Source: Jacaranda mimosifolia
Taxonomy: Eukaryota > Streptophyta > Magnoliopsida > Lamiales > Bignoniaceae
Assembly: GCA_018894105.1 (NCBI GenBank)
Contig: CM032122.1
Coordinates: 35,619,404 to 35,683,403, forward strand
Reading direction: 5' to 3'
DNA: 64,000 bases
The translations under genes and the position numbers were made by a program. The notes beneath the pieces were generated by a model. That model saw nothing but the letters and a program-made list of their open reading frames with translations, was not told the origin of the DNA and did not search any database. The first letter of the stretch is position 1; each line of letters opens with the position of its first letter. Shown piece by piece: positions 25,029-37,964 of the stretch.

Positions 25029-26032
25029 TAGGTGTGTTCATTTGCTAAAAATTGAATCAAATAGAATTGAAAATTCAGTATGCCAAACTAATATACCGAA
25101 TTGTTTGGTTGGATTTGGTAAAAATTGATTTATTTTTTTTTTCAGTTCAATCAAAAATCGAATTACCAAATTTCTGACTTTTGAGCTAAAAATAAAAAAA
25201 AAGAAGACATGATCTTAAGAAATAGTTTAATACTATAAACAATTTGTAAGTTATCAATTACTAGTTATAACACGATAAAATAACAAATTCATACTTGTAA
25301 GAGCGAAAAAAAGAAAAAAAAGAAAAAAAAATCTAATTAATGATTGGTGAAGATTGAAAAATAGAGAAAATAAGGAGAAGCTCTTGATTTAGGGAAAATC
25401 GCAAATTGGGGAGAAGAAACCCTTGGCCTTGAATGATGAATCTAACTTTGAAAAAAACAAGTGTGTTGTATTTAGTCGGGGGGTGGGGGGAGGGGGGGGT
25501 GTTGTTGGCTATTGGGTTTAGATATTTGGTTAAGTAAATAAAATTAATAAAATATTAATAATCTTGGCATGCTCGATGTGTGTGTTAAATTTTTTATAAT
25601 GTGAAGTAAATAAAGTATTTATTTTTTTAATTATTCAATGTAATTACTTGAACTTTTAGGATCAATCAAAATAAAAAGGTAAGATAAAGTAACATAATTG
25701 AAAGCAAAAAGAAAGAAAATAAATAATTGGAAAGTAAAAAAGTTATAAAGAGAAAGGAGAAAAGAAAAACTACCTTATCATTATTTTATAAAGTTAGATT
25801 ATCTTTATCAATTTATTTAAAAACATACTCCTAGGGCGTTAGTTCTTTATATACAGTATCGATAAATTATATATATTTAAAATTTCAATAATCCAATTCA
25901 GTTCGGTAAACTGGCACAAAAAAATTGAAACCAAACCGAATACCAATTGAATTTTTTAATTCGGTATTCAATTCAAATCAAATTTTCAATTTTGATTCGA
26001 TTCAATTAGTTTACTAAATTGTTAACACCCTT
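25029..26032. mobile_element. Non-autonomous hAT-like transposon with long imperfect terminal inverted repeats
   Basis: The left end TAGGTGTGTTCA and the right end TTAACACCCTT (reverse complement AAGGGTGTTAA) resemble hAT termini. The similarity continues inward for over 40 bases with shared AATTGAAAATT and ACCGAATT phrases in opposite orientation. Flanks ATAGGAAA (25021-25028) and GTAGGAAA (26033-26040) match at 7 of 8 positions, the duplication length expected for hAT. No transposase is encoded, and the interior is AT-rich. Confidence 0.5.
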
Positions 26033-26040
26033 GTAGGAAA

Positions 26041-27112
26041 GGATTTAGGTGAAAAAGAAATAAATTAAAAAAGGGGAAAAAATTCATTTTTATTTTTATT
26101 TTCACCATTTTCACAATGTGAAAAGGTAATTATATATAGGGTGTGAATTCAAAATAAATATATTTGGATAAATTATCTCAAACTAATGATTATATAGGTC
26201 TGGAAGTGAGAATGTATTTAGATAAAAAAATAAAAAAATTGTATGATTTGATATGTGGTTTGAGAGAATTATTTTAGTAATTTTTTTATTTGTATTACAT
26301 ATATAATTGGTAATTGATAATTATAATATTTTATTATTAAGTTGTTGATAAATTGAAGTATAAGTGTGGTGAGTTTTGAAAATGGAGAGAATAATACTTT
26401 CTAAATTGAAATTTGCATTTTGAAAATAGAAATAAAAACATAGCAAATAAAAATATATATAAATTGATGTATTTTAAATTTCAAATGATAAAAATCATGA
26501 AAATGGTAGTTGAAAATGTAACCAAATGGACAGTAGTAACATTTAACAACAGTTTCTTTCTGAATCCTTTCACCCCTACATTGATGCTTTTTCAACTGAC
26601 TAATTTTTTCAAAATTACAATTACAAATAATTTAGTAAACTTCTCATATTTTTCAATTTTACTAGTGATGATAACCAGTTAAATCTTAGTTCAAGATCAT
26701 CCCTAAATGGTACTAGCAACGTGCTCCAATAATTAACATATTCCAATAAAGCTGAGCAAATAATTTATTCACAGGCAATAGACCAGTCCCATAGGTTTTG
26801 GTCTTTAATCAGAAGCTGCTCCTTAAATTGAATGAACAGGAATGGTTCCTCCTGGTACACAAATAATGGATAAACAACATTTGATGCCTCATCAAATTTT
26901 CACTAAATACTACTAGGTGCTATCAAACCAAATCAACAAATTACACAGGGACCAAAAATACTTACTTGCTGAGATGCATTGGCTATGGCAATGTTTTCTG
27001 TTCCTGATGACAGGCAAAATACATACACATGGCAGTTGAAGCATAAATTTGCTGTACATTCACATTTTTTGCATGAATCAAGTCCTCTCCAAAAAAGGTT
27101 TAAAACTACACT
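26041..27112. other. Intergenic region and HDA9 3' flank
   Basis: AT-rich sequence to about 26680, with GAAAATG phrases reminiscent of 11983-12298, then less AT-biased sequence to 27112 that probably includes the HDA9 3' UTR. No coding signal is seen. Confidence 0.5.
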
Positions 27113-28285
27113 TCATGGATCATCCATAATCTGATCATTGTCATTATCACCATCATAATATTCGTCATCACGCTGGATTTGCTTGTCTTGTACGTGTCCT
27201 GGGAATTGACATTTCAGGTTAAGCAGAAATTGCATCATACCATTTATATGATCGAAAATCGCTTTTTTACTGAAAATTTTCGAGAAGATAAAAGATGCGA
27301 GTTCAAGAGAGCTTGTTCATCAGTACTTACGATTTACACGTTCATCAGGATTCTGCTCATCTTCATCATAATCAGGAATATAAAAATCAGGAGGCACCTA
27401 TAAGATAACACAAAAGTTCAGTCCCTCCAATAAAACAGCCATGTCATATCCAACATGTAGTTTTATGAAATTGCTTTGCATCGCCATTTATATAGCAACC
27501 ACGGAAAAGCTTATTTTCGCAACACATATATGCCACAGGTTGTTCAGCAGCAAAATAGCAAAGTAATAAGCATAATGTGCTCTTCAAAATAAACGATCAT
27601 TCAATGCTTATTAGCAAGATTTTGTTTAGCAATGGTATCAATCAACTCCTTGAAGATGGTCAACAACAATTTGTTTTTCATGCTATGCAAAATATAGATT
27701 CTTCAAAAAGTAGAATAGTTTACCTCTTGCATCTGTACACCAGGAGCATGTTGGATGGCACTAAGATTTTCACATACTTGCTGTCTGATTGTGTTAAGGT
27801 ATGATTTGCTATTTAAATTCTCCTGCCCAATCAACAAAGTTGGTAGATATGAAAACTCCAATTTTACTGCTGTTTTATTCAAACTAGTTAAAACGCATCT
27901 TTATTCTAATTGAGAAAAATAAAACTTGAACTGGTTGAGTTGCGCATAACCCAAACCAAGAGCAAATAACTATACAAGCATAAGAATTAGCTAATATAAG
28001 TTTGATCCTAGAGGAGGTCCAAGCAGCAAATGGGGTATTAATCTGACTAGTGTGCACAGTTCACATACCATGTGCCCACCTGGACATTTCAAGGAGTAAT
28101 CTGGAGCAAAATATTTGATGTAATCATTTTCCGGGATCTCTGCAAAAAAGATATACAATGATTTAGGATGGTGAACTAAGCTGGTTCTGGTCTGCAGTGA
28201 AGGAAGGGGATAAGGAATGCCCCCAAGAACTACATAGATACATATATATATACGCATATACATACACACGCACACGCACCTATGC

Positions 28286-28316
<31 letters not shown>

Positions 28317-31300
28317 GGGTGCTTAGATAGCATATTTGACAAAATAATATCGGATTTTGAAGGCACCAAAACTTAAAATGACAAGAAAATACGAATGACA
28401 TGACCCAAAATTTATCAAAAGAAGATTAAAACTACGATGCCAAAAAGTAAAAATAAATCAGCTCAGATAATGACAGGGAATTAGTCCCATACAGCCCTGT
28501 TGTAAAAGATCTGTAAGCCAGCAGAATGTGCAGGATTCAAGAAGGTAAAAGACACAAACTTATATATTGTAGTGCGTGCCATAAATATGCTTGCTTATTA
28601 TGCTATAGTGCTCATGCTCATCACATCCGCATAAAGACAAGCAAAAAGAGGTAGCAGATCACAAGAAGACCAATGACACATAGCTAGTACACATTGAGAA
28701 AGAATTAATGTTTGATTCACGGAAGTCATGAACCACAACACTAGAACATTACTATGGATGCATGAACAAACTTTTTACTAATAACAATGGGATCAATTTG
28801 CTTATTTTTTAGATAGGACATAAGGAATTTATGCAAATGATATTATTATCCAAGTTGCTATCATTCAAAAATAACAGCTCAAATACACTTAAACGAGCAG
28901 TAACAAGAAAAGCCTTAGAATGAGACAAGGTCATAAGCATACCATTAGGGAGCTCCACGCCTAAAAGAGCTCCTGTTTCCAAAGTCCAACATCTAGCAAC
29001 ATTCTCTTTCGTGTATCCTCCACCTCCAGTTACCTGCAGGAAGAAAACACTTTTTGCTAGTCAAAGAGTAGAAACTGTGTGTAAAGATGAAATGCTACTG
29101 TATTTTATGCACAGGCCTACCAGCAAAGGCAGATTGAGTTGCTTGACAAACCTAACACAAGCTGCATGCCCTGCAGGAAAACCCAATACAACATTAAGTA
29201 CTATGATAAACAGCCAACTTGGCGATCACAATTCATAATGTAACATAGAAAAGGGTACAAATAAAAAAAGGTTGAAATTACAAGCATATCACCATCAATG
29301 GAAAGATTGAAGCATCCCAAGCGGTCCCCAGCAAGTGAATCCGCTCCGCATTGGAGAACAATAGCTCCAGGTGCATAGCACTCTGTAACTTTCATAATGA
29401 TCTGCAGCATGACAAGAAAGAAACCTCAAATTTATTATTGCCCAACAAGAAACTGCACCAACTAAAAGTTTACGAAAAGTTACCGTTTTGAAGAGACGTA
29501 AGAAGCTGCCATCATCTATTCCATCCTTCAGAGGAACATTTATGGCATAAAATTTGCCTTCTCTTTCTCCTACATCCTTCAAAAATAAATAAACAAAAGG
29601 ATAGAGCCTCTTTAACAATGATATGGGAGTTTTAAAACAGCAACATACTGTCTCAATATGATGACTTTCACTGCATGAAAAAGACTTCCCAACACTAAAG
29701 CAGAAAATGTGATTGTTATATGCATCTAGAGAAATTTAAGTATAAAAAAATTCATAAATGGTTTTAACAATGCAAAACTCCGTCCAGAAATAACATCATT
29801 ATTACAAACTAGCTGTAGAGCCTCCAAATATTCTGAATTCAAACAGAGAGAGTAAGCTCTCAAGTCAAGTGCTTCTCTAGCTTGAAACCTTAATAGCCAA
29901 AAAATTTTTAGACATACATTTTACAATACTATTCAAACATTGGTAACCAAGCTTAGAAAAAACACATCACACTTTAAGCCTAACAGTACTATCGGAATTA
30001 ACAATAGAAAAAAAGGTGAGAGGCATCTCGTAAGTATATATATATATACGTACCAGGTATACACACAATAATTTAGACATAGTAAAAGATGATGGAGAAC
30101 AAACACATGACAAGAAACGGCTGCACACAGCATGAAATTTAGCATGCTTTGATACAAAGAGTTGATGAATTAGGTACATAATTATTATACATAGGGAAAA
30201 AGCATCAAATTATTCCACAAAATGATAGAATGAAACATCCATTCAACAAAAATTGACCAAGAAACTTAGATATAAATTCCAAAGTCAGTCCAAGTTTCCA
30301 TCAAGAAGAGTAGGCAAGAAAAATGTATGTAGTGGAAGTGGTTGAGGAAGCACCTTGACATCGCCTGTTCCAGGAAAGAACAAGTCCCCATACTTGTGAA
30401 AACTAACAGTCATCACCCTGCACGTCAAAAACTACCATTGTAACTAAAATGCCAATATGATACAAGTTATATTCGGTATATCACAGCTTTGTCACTTTTG
30501 CCACAAATGTTGCATCTAACTTACAAAAGATACTTGCAGATACCTAGAAAACCCAACATAGAAGTGTTCCCAACCTCTAAAATTTAGAAAAAAACCAGTT
30601 AAGGGTGTTTGGCCAAAGAATGATGTCTCCCTAAAGGATCAATGGTTATGGTGATTATAACTTAAAAAGCATATGTGAAATGATCAAATGAACAGTCCTA
30701 GGAAAATTTTCCAAACAATAATAAAAAACTTAAAAAAACTTAGGCAGAGTAAGAAGCATAAGTTATCAATTATACCAGTATATTATCTGCTCCATTGTTA
30801 TTTATTCTCTATATTTATGGAGTACATATATGTTTCAACAAAATAAATTCAAAGCCAAAAAGTTAGCGGCCATGTTCAACATTAGACTCGCTTCATTCCC
30901 TATTCGGTATTTGTCTCACTTCCTCCCTTCATCTTATGCTGCATGATGTTTAATTCAACTGCTTCTGCTAGGTTCGCTATATCTGTTCACATGGCTAGGT
31001 GCCAACATTAACGGGACAAGATGGTGGGCGCACTGTAAAGTAGCAACTTAGCTTATCCTCCACAATTCACAAGACATCTGCAAAGGCTTTCATCCACATT
31101 TGGAATATTTCGACATGGATAGTCAGTTGCACAAGAGGGGCTCTTGCGCACTGTAGATAACATGTAAGGCTAAAGTCATCTCATATCTCTAATTATTACA
31201 TTAAATAATCACGAGGTTAAAGGTTATCTTATATCTTTAACTATTAAACATGAAACAATCAACTGTTATACAAAAAACCACTGGTCGGCATCTTCAGTTA

Positions 31301-32812
31301 AAGGGATTATATTACTGTGACAGTACCTGTCAGTGAAATAAAAGGCTTCTTCAACCCCGTCACCATGATGCACATCAATATCAATATAGAGCACACGGGC
31401 ATGATACTTCAAAAGCTCCAAAATTCCCAAAACTAGGTCATTGATGTAACAAAATCCCGATGCCTCACACTTCTTTGCGTGATGCAATCCACCAGCCCAA
31501 TTTATGGCAATGTCACAAAGCTGATTATTCAATCTCCGTGCAGCATCTGCAAGAAAAATCAGCATAGTGCAGTGGAGGTTATGCAAACAAAACTCTGCAT
31601 GGGAGAGATATTACATAGGAATACAGAACTTACCTATTGTACCACCAGCATAAATTTGGCAGAACTCAAACAGATTCTCAAAGACTGGACAATCTTCTCC
31701 GAGATTATCTACGAGAAATAATAGTTATTTGGAAAACTACATTAAAGCGAACTGATCTGAAAACCAATCTTCGTCAAGATTGTTATTTTAATGATAAACC
31801 GAATCTTTGATCAAGTATTTTTTATTTCAAAATGTTAGGAAACTAGAAAAAGTTTGTGCCTTCATGAATCATACACAAAAGTTGCCACACTGCATCAGAT
31901 CAGGTGACAGGCAGCAAGCAAAGTATAAGAGAGTTTATATGCCAATCAACCAAAAAAGTTTGTATGATCACATCTTTGTGACAATTTCAAGGAGTTGGAA
32001 TTAAATAGACAAATTTACAAACAAATTAAAGAACTGCCAAGTTAACATTATCACAAAATTTTCTCGTGAAGTTGCTTATAGAATTTAAATCCATAAAACA
32101 TTGATGGACTCCTTAAGTGTAAGATCTCAAAACTCAAGATTAGTCATTTGCTAGTAACTCAACCTGCAGAAAGATTAAATAGAAAACATTCCACTTCTTA
32201 GAATTTCATTAGAGAAAACATAAAATCTTACATTCCTTCATAACTCCAGAACAGTAAAATCCCAATTATAGATAAAAACGGGTGGCTCATATTGAAACCT
32301 CATAAACTCAACACAATATGAAAAACTAATTACATTTGACCATCTCATTCGAGAACAATTCTGTGGTGTTGGGAGTGATTCGCTGCAGAAACTCCACATA
32401 GTCGGGAGAATGGAACTGTGCTAGCTCCACAGGATATGCCTTGTGAGGCCTCTAATTATTCAGAAAGAAATCGTTAGCAAAAGAAACTGGAAACTCAAAC
32501 AATTAAGAAGAAAAAAAGGCCCATTCAGGGAAGCAGAGAATACAAACATAAACTTCCATCTTATTGTGGAGCTCATAAGAGAGAACCAAATGGTGGGTCA
32601 TGCATAACCGGTGCGGTTTCATTGGATGGTTCGGCCCGAAGTACACGTTCCCCACATCCCCTGCAGTCCATTTTCTCTGATCAGCACAGTTCCCATTCTT
32701 TTCACACACAAGAACACATATAACGAATATATAACGAGAAAATGAGAAAATACGGAGAAGAATAGAAAAGCAAACCGTCATAGAAATAGGAGATTCTGTC
32801 CTTGCTGCGCAT
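27113..32812 (-). CDS. HDA9: Class I (RPD3-type) histone deacetylase, HDA9-like
   Basis: Fourteen minus-strand exons join in frame: 32812-32776, 32660-32548, 32451-32334, 31708-31634, 31546-31327, 30417-30354, 29576-29484, 29401-29293, 29170-29121, 29033-28943, 28139-28069, 27822-27724, 27397-27331, 27198-27113. They give 430 residues, against 426 for Arabidopsis HDA9. The protein is a zinc-dependent lysine deacetylase of nuclear corepressor complexes. The start [16 protein letters not shown] is typical. Active-site residues are present: H136-H137 in GGLHHAKK, zinc ligands D172 and H174 in [10 protein letters not shown]261 in QCGADS, and the GGGGYT loop. The acidic tail [14 protein letters not shown] is specific to the HDA9 type and separates it from HDA6 and HDA19. 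All introns are GT-AG. Nothing looks broken. Confidence 0.97.
28284..28316. repeat. (TA)n(GA)n microsatellite in an HDA9 intron
   Basis: A TA run passes into a GA run between HDA9 exons 10 and 11 (numbered in transcript order). Confidence 0.85.
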
Positions 32813-32945
32813 TCTTGACTGGGATGGAGGATACAGAAGATTAATAATTGAATGGAGCTTGTATAATTTCTTCAGAAGAACAAAGACATATCCGCTTCCA
32901 TGGCCGAAAATTAAGAAAATAGGACGTAATTACTTACGAAAACCA

Positions 32946-32954
32946 AAACCCTAA
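32946..32954. promoter_or_regulatory. Telo-box near the HDA9 transcription start
   Basis: AAACCCTAA lies about 135 bases upstream of the HDA9 ATG. Telo-boxes are common just ahead of plant translation and cell-cycle genes and can recruit TRB proteins and Polycomb. Function here is inferred from the motif only. Confidence 0.4.
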
Positions 32955-33010
32955 TCCGTTTAGAACTTCAAGGGCCGTTATATCTCAGTATATAGCATAA
33001 AGAGATGCAG

Positions 33011-33014
<4 letters not shown>

Positions 33015-33048
<34 letters not shown>
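33015..33048. repeat. (CT)n microsatellite in the HDA9 promoter
   Basis: About 17 CT units, read as GA repeats in the HDA9 direction, roughly 200 bases upstream of the ATG. GAGA-type repeats are possible BPC-protein binding sites in plants; that role is inference. Confidence 0.9.
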
Positions 33049-33051
<3 letters not shown>

Positions 33052-34299
33052 TCTGGTCTGCTTCTTCCCACTTTTCTCAAGCAATAGGAGATCCGCCTGC
33101 TACCCCCCCTTCTTAGCTGTCAAACTGGGTACACTTTCGATGGGTTTGTGGTATAACAATTGCTCTTTCAATAATTGTCGAATTATAAAAACAACTTAAA
33201 TCAGAACATATTTATGCTTTTCCTTTTTTTTTTTTTAATGAAAAGCCTCAAATATTTAGTGTAATTTCACATTTCAATTATTATATTTTTCTTCCTTTGA
33301 CATGCTTTAAACCACCTTACTCCTCTTAAAATAAATAAATAACTTACTGAAAAATTCTTTGCAGATTTCTGCATAGTAGCACCCGGCGAGTTTTTCTTTT
33401 GCAATTATATGTTTTATTTGTTAATACTGATGATTAACCGATATTTGATTATTCTTGCAAAGATCTTATTATTAAAATATAATATTCGGGTACAATTTTG
33501 CATTAAATAGTATAATACGTCTTTTTATTTCAGAAAATTTGATAAATCACGTTCAAAATATAATAAAGTTATAATTTAACGATATTTTGGTTTTACATAT
33601 TCATCCACTTAGTTTACAAATCCACTTAGAACCACGCCATGTGGTCAATCCAAAATAGCTGTTTAGCTGATGTTCATCCTTGGATGTAACAATCCCTTTG
33701 AACTAATGTCTGCAAGAGACGCTATAGCTCGATGCAGGCAATACCAGGCTCAATTTGCGCACAAATGCATTTTATAATAATGCCTGCATCTCAATTTGCG
33801 CACAAATGCATTTTGTAATACTGTTCAAGTTCGCAGACACAAAAATGGATCGTAACAGCAACATTCTCGTCTGTAACGGGCAAAAACGCAATCTGTTTTC
33901 AGGACGACTCAGATTGTATAAACAAGTATCACAAAACCTCTAAATTGGTAGTTTAATTTCACAATCACATAACTGCTGTAAGGTGGAACCCAACTATTAT
34001 TATGAAATAAACAAACCAATTGAAGGTCCATAATACTAATCTCAGACTAAAATCGTAATTTTGAAACAAGTTTCTTAAAGTTTCATCAGCACACCAAAGG
34101 AAGTTAAACAACTGGGAAAATGAAATGATGTCATTGATGAAAAAGGGAATACATCCCCACTAGCCAAATTGTCTGCATTGAGAAATTATTAGCACTGAAA
34201 ATGCAGGTGCTTAATGAACAAAATCTAGTTTCTCTAGATCATGTGCTTGTAAAAAAGTTGAGCTTCCTTATGGATTCCCAATGAAAGGAAGATATCTCC
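33049..34299. other. Intergenic region between HDA9 and the COX7a-like gene
   Basis: AT-rich sequence without coding signal. A short direct repeat, CAATTTGCGCACAAATGCATTTT, is split across about 33752-33774 and 33792-33814. The last ~200 bases are probably 3' UTR of the minus-strand gene. Confidence 0.5.
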
Positions 34300-34593
34300 T
34301 CATTCCTTCTTCCCGATTCCATGAGACATGTTATAGATCCCTCTCCCCTGGGACAATATTCATCAATTACAATTAATGCCTAACTTATATAGGGATAAGA
34401 ATGGAGAGAACTGATAAAAGAGGAGAAATGAACTCACAATAAGATACAAACAGGAACCTGCAAAAGCCAAAGGAATGGCAACAGAGGTGATCTTATCCAT
34501 TGATCCTTTCAGATATGTATGTTTATGAATGCTCTGAAAATACTTTTGCTTCTCAAGGAGCTTCTCTCTTGGCCTAAAGGGTGCTTCAGTCAT
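34300..34593 (-). CDS. Cytochrome c oxidase subunit VIIa-like small protein
   Basis: Two coding exons (34593-34438 and 34347-34300, joined after ...LYLI in phase 0) encode 67 residues. The protein begins MTEAPFRPREKL, has a charged segment with HKHTYLKG (24-30), then one membrane span (about 37-56, SVAIPLAFAGSCLYLI onward), and ends NMSHGIGKKE. This matches the plant family annotated as cytochrome c oxidase subunit VIIa-like (Arabidopsis At4g21105 type), a single-pass inner-membrane component of respiratory complex IV. The family assignment is from memory of the sequence pattern. The ATG lies one base after an acceptor (CATGCAG|G), so the 5' UTR is split by a long intron. Because the second exon codes for only 15 residues, the gene is easily missed by ORF scans. 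Confidence 0.8.
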
Positions 34594-34594
34594 C

Positions 34595-36458
34595 CTGCAT
34601 GATTTGATTACTTTTTTAACTAATAACCTCACAGGATTCAGTAAAAAATAATTCAAGTAAATATAGTTGCAGAATAGCAACAGAAATTACAATCTATATA
34701 ATTGTCTCTTTCCAATAAAAAGTTATTCATTTTTATTGTTTAGATGGCAGTATTTAGGTAACTCAGATATTACAAAGTAATTGTAAAACGTGTTTCTTCA
34801 GAGAAACTAGAAAGTGCACAAGATTTCTGGGGCTGCATGTGCCAACCTAGAACAATTGAATAAACAAAAAAGACTGTCCATAAGAAGGTCAATTTAGGAC
34901 TCGCTTCCAAGAGAATTTTCTGTTGAAACTCTTCCGCTATAGAAGGTAGACGCCATGCTTCTATTAATTTAAGGTAACATGGATGTGAAATTTAATAGCT
35001 ATAAACCTACGCACAGAGTGTTCCATGCACACTATTTCCTGGCATATTACATATTGAACAGAACAAATGCTTAAAATATTAGATCCAATATAATAAGCTT
35101 AAAAAAAGATACCTAATGAAGTATCTCATTCAAATGCAGTAAAGCAGGCAGCAATAGGTTGCTATAGAACCGCAATTATACACATGGACACAAGAAAATA
35201 AAAAGGCAAATTTAAATCCTCAATTAAATTTATTGTTGGAATCATGAATGTGTGTCCTTGTTATATACAAACGACTTATGCACCAACATAGGCTAATAAA
35301 CAACCACCAATTTTGGTACCTATAATGAAAAGGCATTACTTTTTAGCTATGAAGTGGAGCAAAAGGCAAAAATAATATCAGACAATACGAACCCGAGAGG
35401 TCAATAATAGAACATATTCTAGACGGGAAAAATAATGGTCTTCACTACCAAGATCAATTTTCCTTCACACAAGTCTTGAACTTTGGCAATGAAACAACCT
35501 GACCGCTAGTTCATATGTCTGGTAATTTGGGGCAAAATAATATAATTCACTCATGTTAAGAAAAAGTGTCAATACAAATATATGAATAGGGTCAGCCACA
35601 AAAAGAATTTAAAGGAATATATTACAGGCAAATTCCAAACTATTGACTCAATAATATACATTTCCTCATTCTCTCATTTCTTTTTTAATATATCCAAACA
35701 TGTTAATTATTCTTGCCAGTGTTTCTTGTCTCTATCAAATTTAGAATCACAGAGAGCCTTGAGTCAATATATCCACACATAACAAATTCATTCCTCAGCT
35801 ATCCACAATCACAACAGACTACAGCCAAATGAAACCTTCTTGTAAAAGCATTTTTAGCAAATGTAATTACAAAAAAGAAAATCCCAAAATCCATAACTAG
35901 AGAGTATTAAGCATTCTGAGGAAAATATAATAATCATGCATATTAGTGCATTCATAAAACACATCTATTTTTTTCTATGTCCATGGAGCCCATTTTGCCT
36001 AGATGTAAGGTTTGACACTGACCCCCAACCGTTCATTAATAATCTATGAAAAACCATAAAATGACATTATTCAACACCAAACAAAGAACAATAAGAGTAC
36101 CACTCTCTTGCGACGCTCATGGAAATCTAAAACTAGGTAAATCAAAATCATCAAGTTTAATAAGTCCAACACATGGATCCATAAACTTAAATATGTATAT
36201 ATATATATATATTCAAAACGAACAAACAAACAACAGATTAAACCTATATAGGTGGATCCAATCCAATAGCTCATCAATAACAGGTTAAAATTAGAATCAA
36301 AATAACAGAGAGTCAAAATCCAGATTCATCAGCCAAAAGATCATTAATTAACGGGCAGGAAATTAAGAAACCCTAGATGTAATAGATTCCCAGTAACTAC
36401 ATAAAATAACCAAAAAAAAAAAAAAAAAAACAATCCTCCGAAAGAGCGCGGCACTTGC
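34595..36458 (-). other. Probable 1.9-kb 5'-UTR intron of the COX7a-like gene
   Basis: The acceptor one base before the ATG is clear. The best upstream donor is AG|GCAAGT at 36458, a GC-AG type with otherwise perfect consensus; a GT three bases on is a weaker option. The interior has no coding signal. It includes a (TA)n run near 36196-36212 and a poly-A tract at about 36413-36430. Confidence 0.4.
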
Positions 36459-36600
36459 CTGCCTGAGTGCGAGAGTTGAAAAGCCACGAACAAACAGAAA
36501 GGGAGAAAATAAAATGGTGAGCAGATTGTGCGAAATGTAATGGGCAGAAGGGTTGAAATTTGTTTAGAAGTCCAGTGAGAGTTGTTCGGATTTCCGTTAT
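36459..36600 (-). other. Probable 5'-UTR exon of the COX7a-like gene
   Basis: A GC-richer patch lies between the site II/TATA region and the inferred donor. It is non-coding. The ends are approximate. Confidence 0.4.
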
Positions 36601-36612
36601 TAGTTGACAAAG

Positions 36613-36673
36613 TGGGCCGGTCTCGGTCCCCTTTATAAAGCTTTAAGCCCATTTTGTTTCTATCTAAAGCCCA
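36613..36673 (-). promoter_or_regulatory. Core promoter with site II motifs and TATA box (COX7a-like gene)
   Basis: Within 61 bases there are three TGGGCY/RGCCCA motifs (about 36613, 36647 and 36668) and a TATA sequence TTATAAAG (36633-36640). Site II elements are known to drive nuclear genes for mitochondrial oxidative-phosphorylation proteins in plants, which supports the respiratory assignment of the downstream gene. The motifs are seen; their use is inferred. Confidence 0.55.
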
Positions 36674-37218
36674 TATCTCGTTTTACGTTCTTGTTATTCT
36701 TAAGGCGGGAAAATATGTTGCAAATCGCAATGTTCCAAGAATACGAAATCCAACTTCAAAAAAGCCTTTGAGATTTTATTCTCCAAAAATATCTTACTTT
36801 TTAAAATATTTTTAAAAATTCTAGTCAAAGTTATATATATACTTTTGTAAGTATTCAGAATAAAGTATATTTTAAATTAATATAATGACAAAATATAATA
36901 CTCATCGTCCAAATTCATGTTCTATTTTTCCTTTTTAGGACGTTTTGAAATAAGATTTAATTTTTAAAATATTTTTTCAAATTTATCCTCTAACAATTAT
37001 GTAATATTATTAACGCTAAGAATACTTTTAAAAAATGAACCTATAATTACAAACAACATGACATAATAATTTTAGTTCATGCCCACTTGAAAAATGGAGA
37101 TTCTTGGATGGGGAAAAGCAACACTCGATATCTATTAGACAACATCAAGAACAAAATCATATTATGCCCTCTTCTAGAGAAATAAGTGATGATTTCTATG
37201 AATGTTGTCCTCGAGGAC

Positions 37219-37964
37219 TAGCCTGGTAAATAGACAAGGTAATATCCTATCCTGGTTTAAAATGTTATACCCATAATAGATATTGGTAGGATTTATACCC
37301 ATAAATTACCCATATAACTATACCCAAAAATTACACAATACCTTATACTTAAATTTAATTTATTAACCTAAAAATTATTTATACCGAGATGAAATTTATA
37401 TTAATGATGAACTTTTTATATAAAAAAAAATTATAAATGTGTTAATGAACAATAATAACTAAATAATTTTCTTCATTAAAAATTAATCTAAATTAATAAA
37501 GTTAATATATTGATAGCAATTTTTTTTTTAATTGAAATTGCAATAGCAACAATTGAAAAATTTTCATTAATAACATTAAAATTAGTAGTGGAATAAATAT
37601 TTTTTAATAAAAATAGTTAATTAAATTAATTATACTAACGAATAAACTTTATTAATTAATAAAAAAAGTTAAAAATAAAGATTAACTAATTTAAATTTAC
37701 TGATTAAATTAAATTAAATATAGATTTTTTTTTGTATCGTATGTCAAATAATATTTTTAATATATACTGAGAAAATTATTATATAAATTAAAAATATAAG
37801 TAAAATAAACTAGATTCAATGGGTCATGGGTTAGATAGGGTAGGTTAGGGTTAAGATCTTATCCTTTTAGGTATTTTAGAGTGTGGCAGAATATAGAATA
37901 TTTTTGTTTTGGTATTTCAGTGTACAGATATGGGTGGGTAGTACCCTACCCATTTGCAGGCCTA
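37219..37964. mobile_element. hAT-like MITE, ~746 bp
   Basis: The left end TAGCCTGGTAAATAGACAAGG and the inverted right end TAGGCCTGCAAATGGGTAGGG share an aligned inverted-repeat pattern. The flanking 8-mers TCGAGGAC and ACAAGGAT agree at 5 of 8 positions, a decayed duplication at best. The interior is AT-rich with no ORF. GGGTTAGATAGGGTAGG-like telomere-resembling phrases belong to the terminal region, not to a telomere. Confidence 0.45.

Noticed and set aside
37825..37945. Telomere-like GGGTTAG/GGTTAGGG phrases
   Set aside because: Only scattered, imperfect matches near the end of a hAT-like MITE; not an interstitial telomere array.
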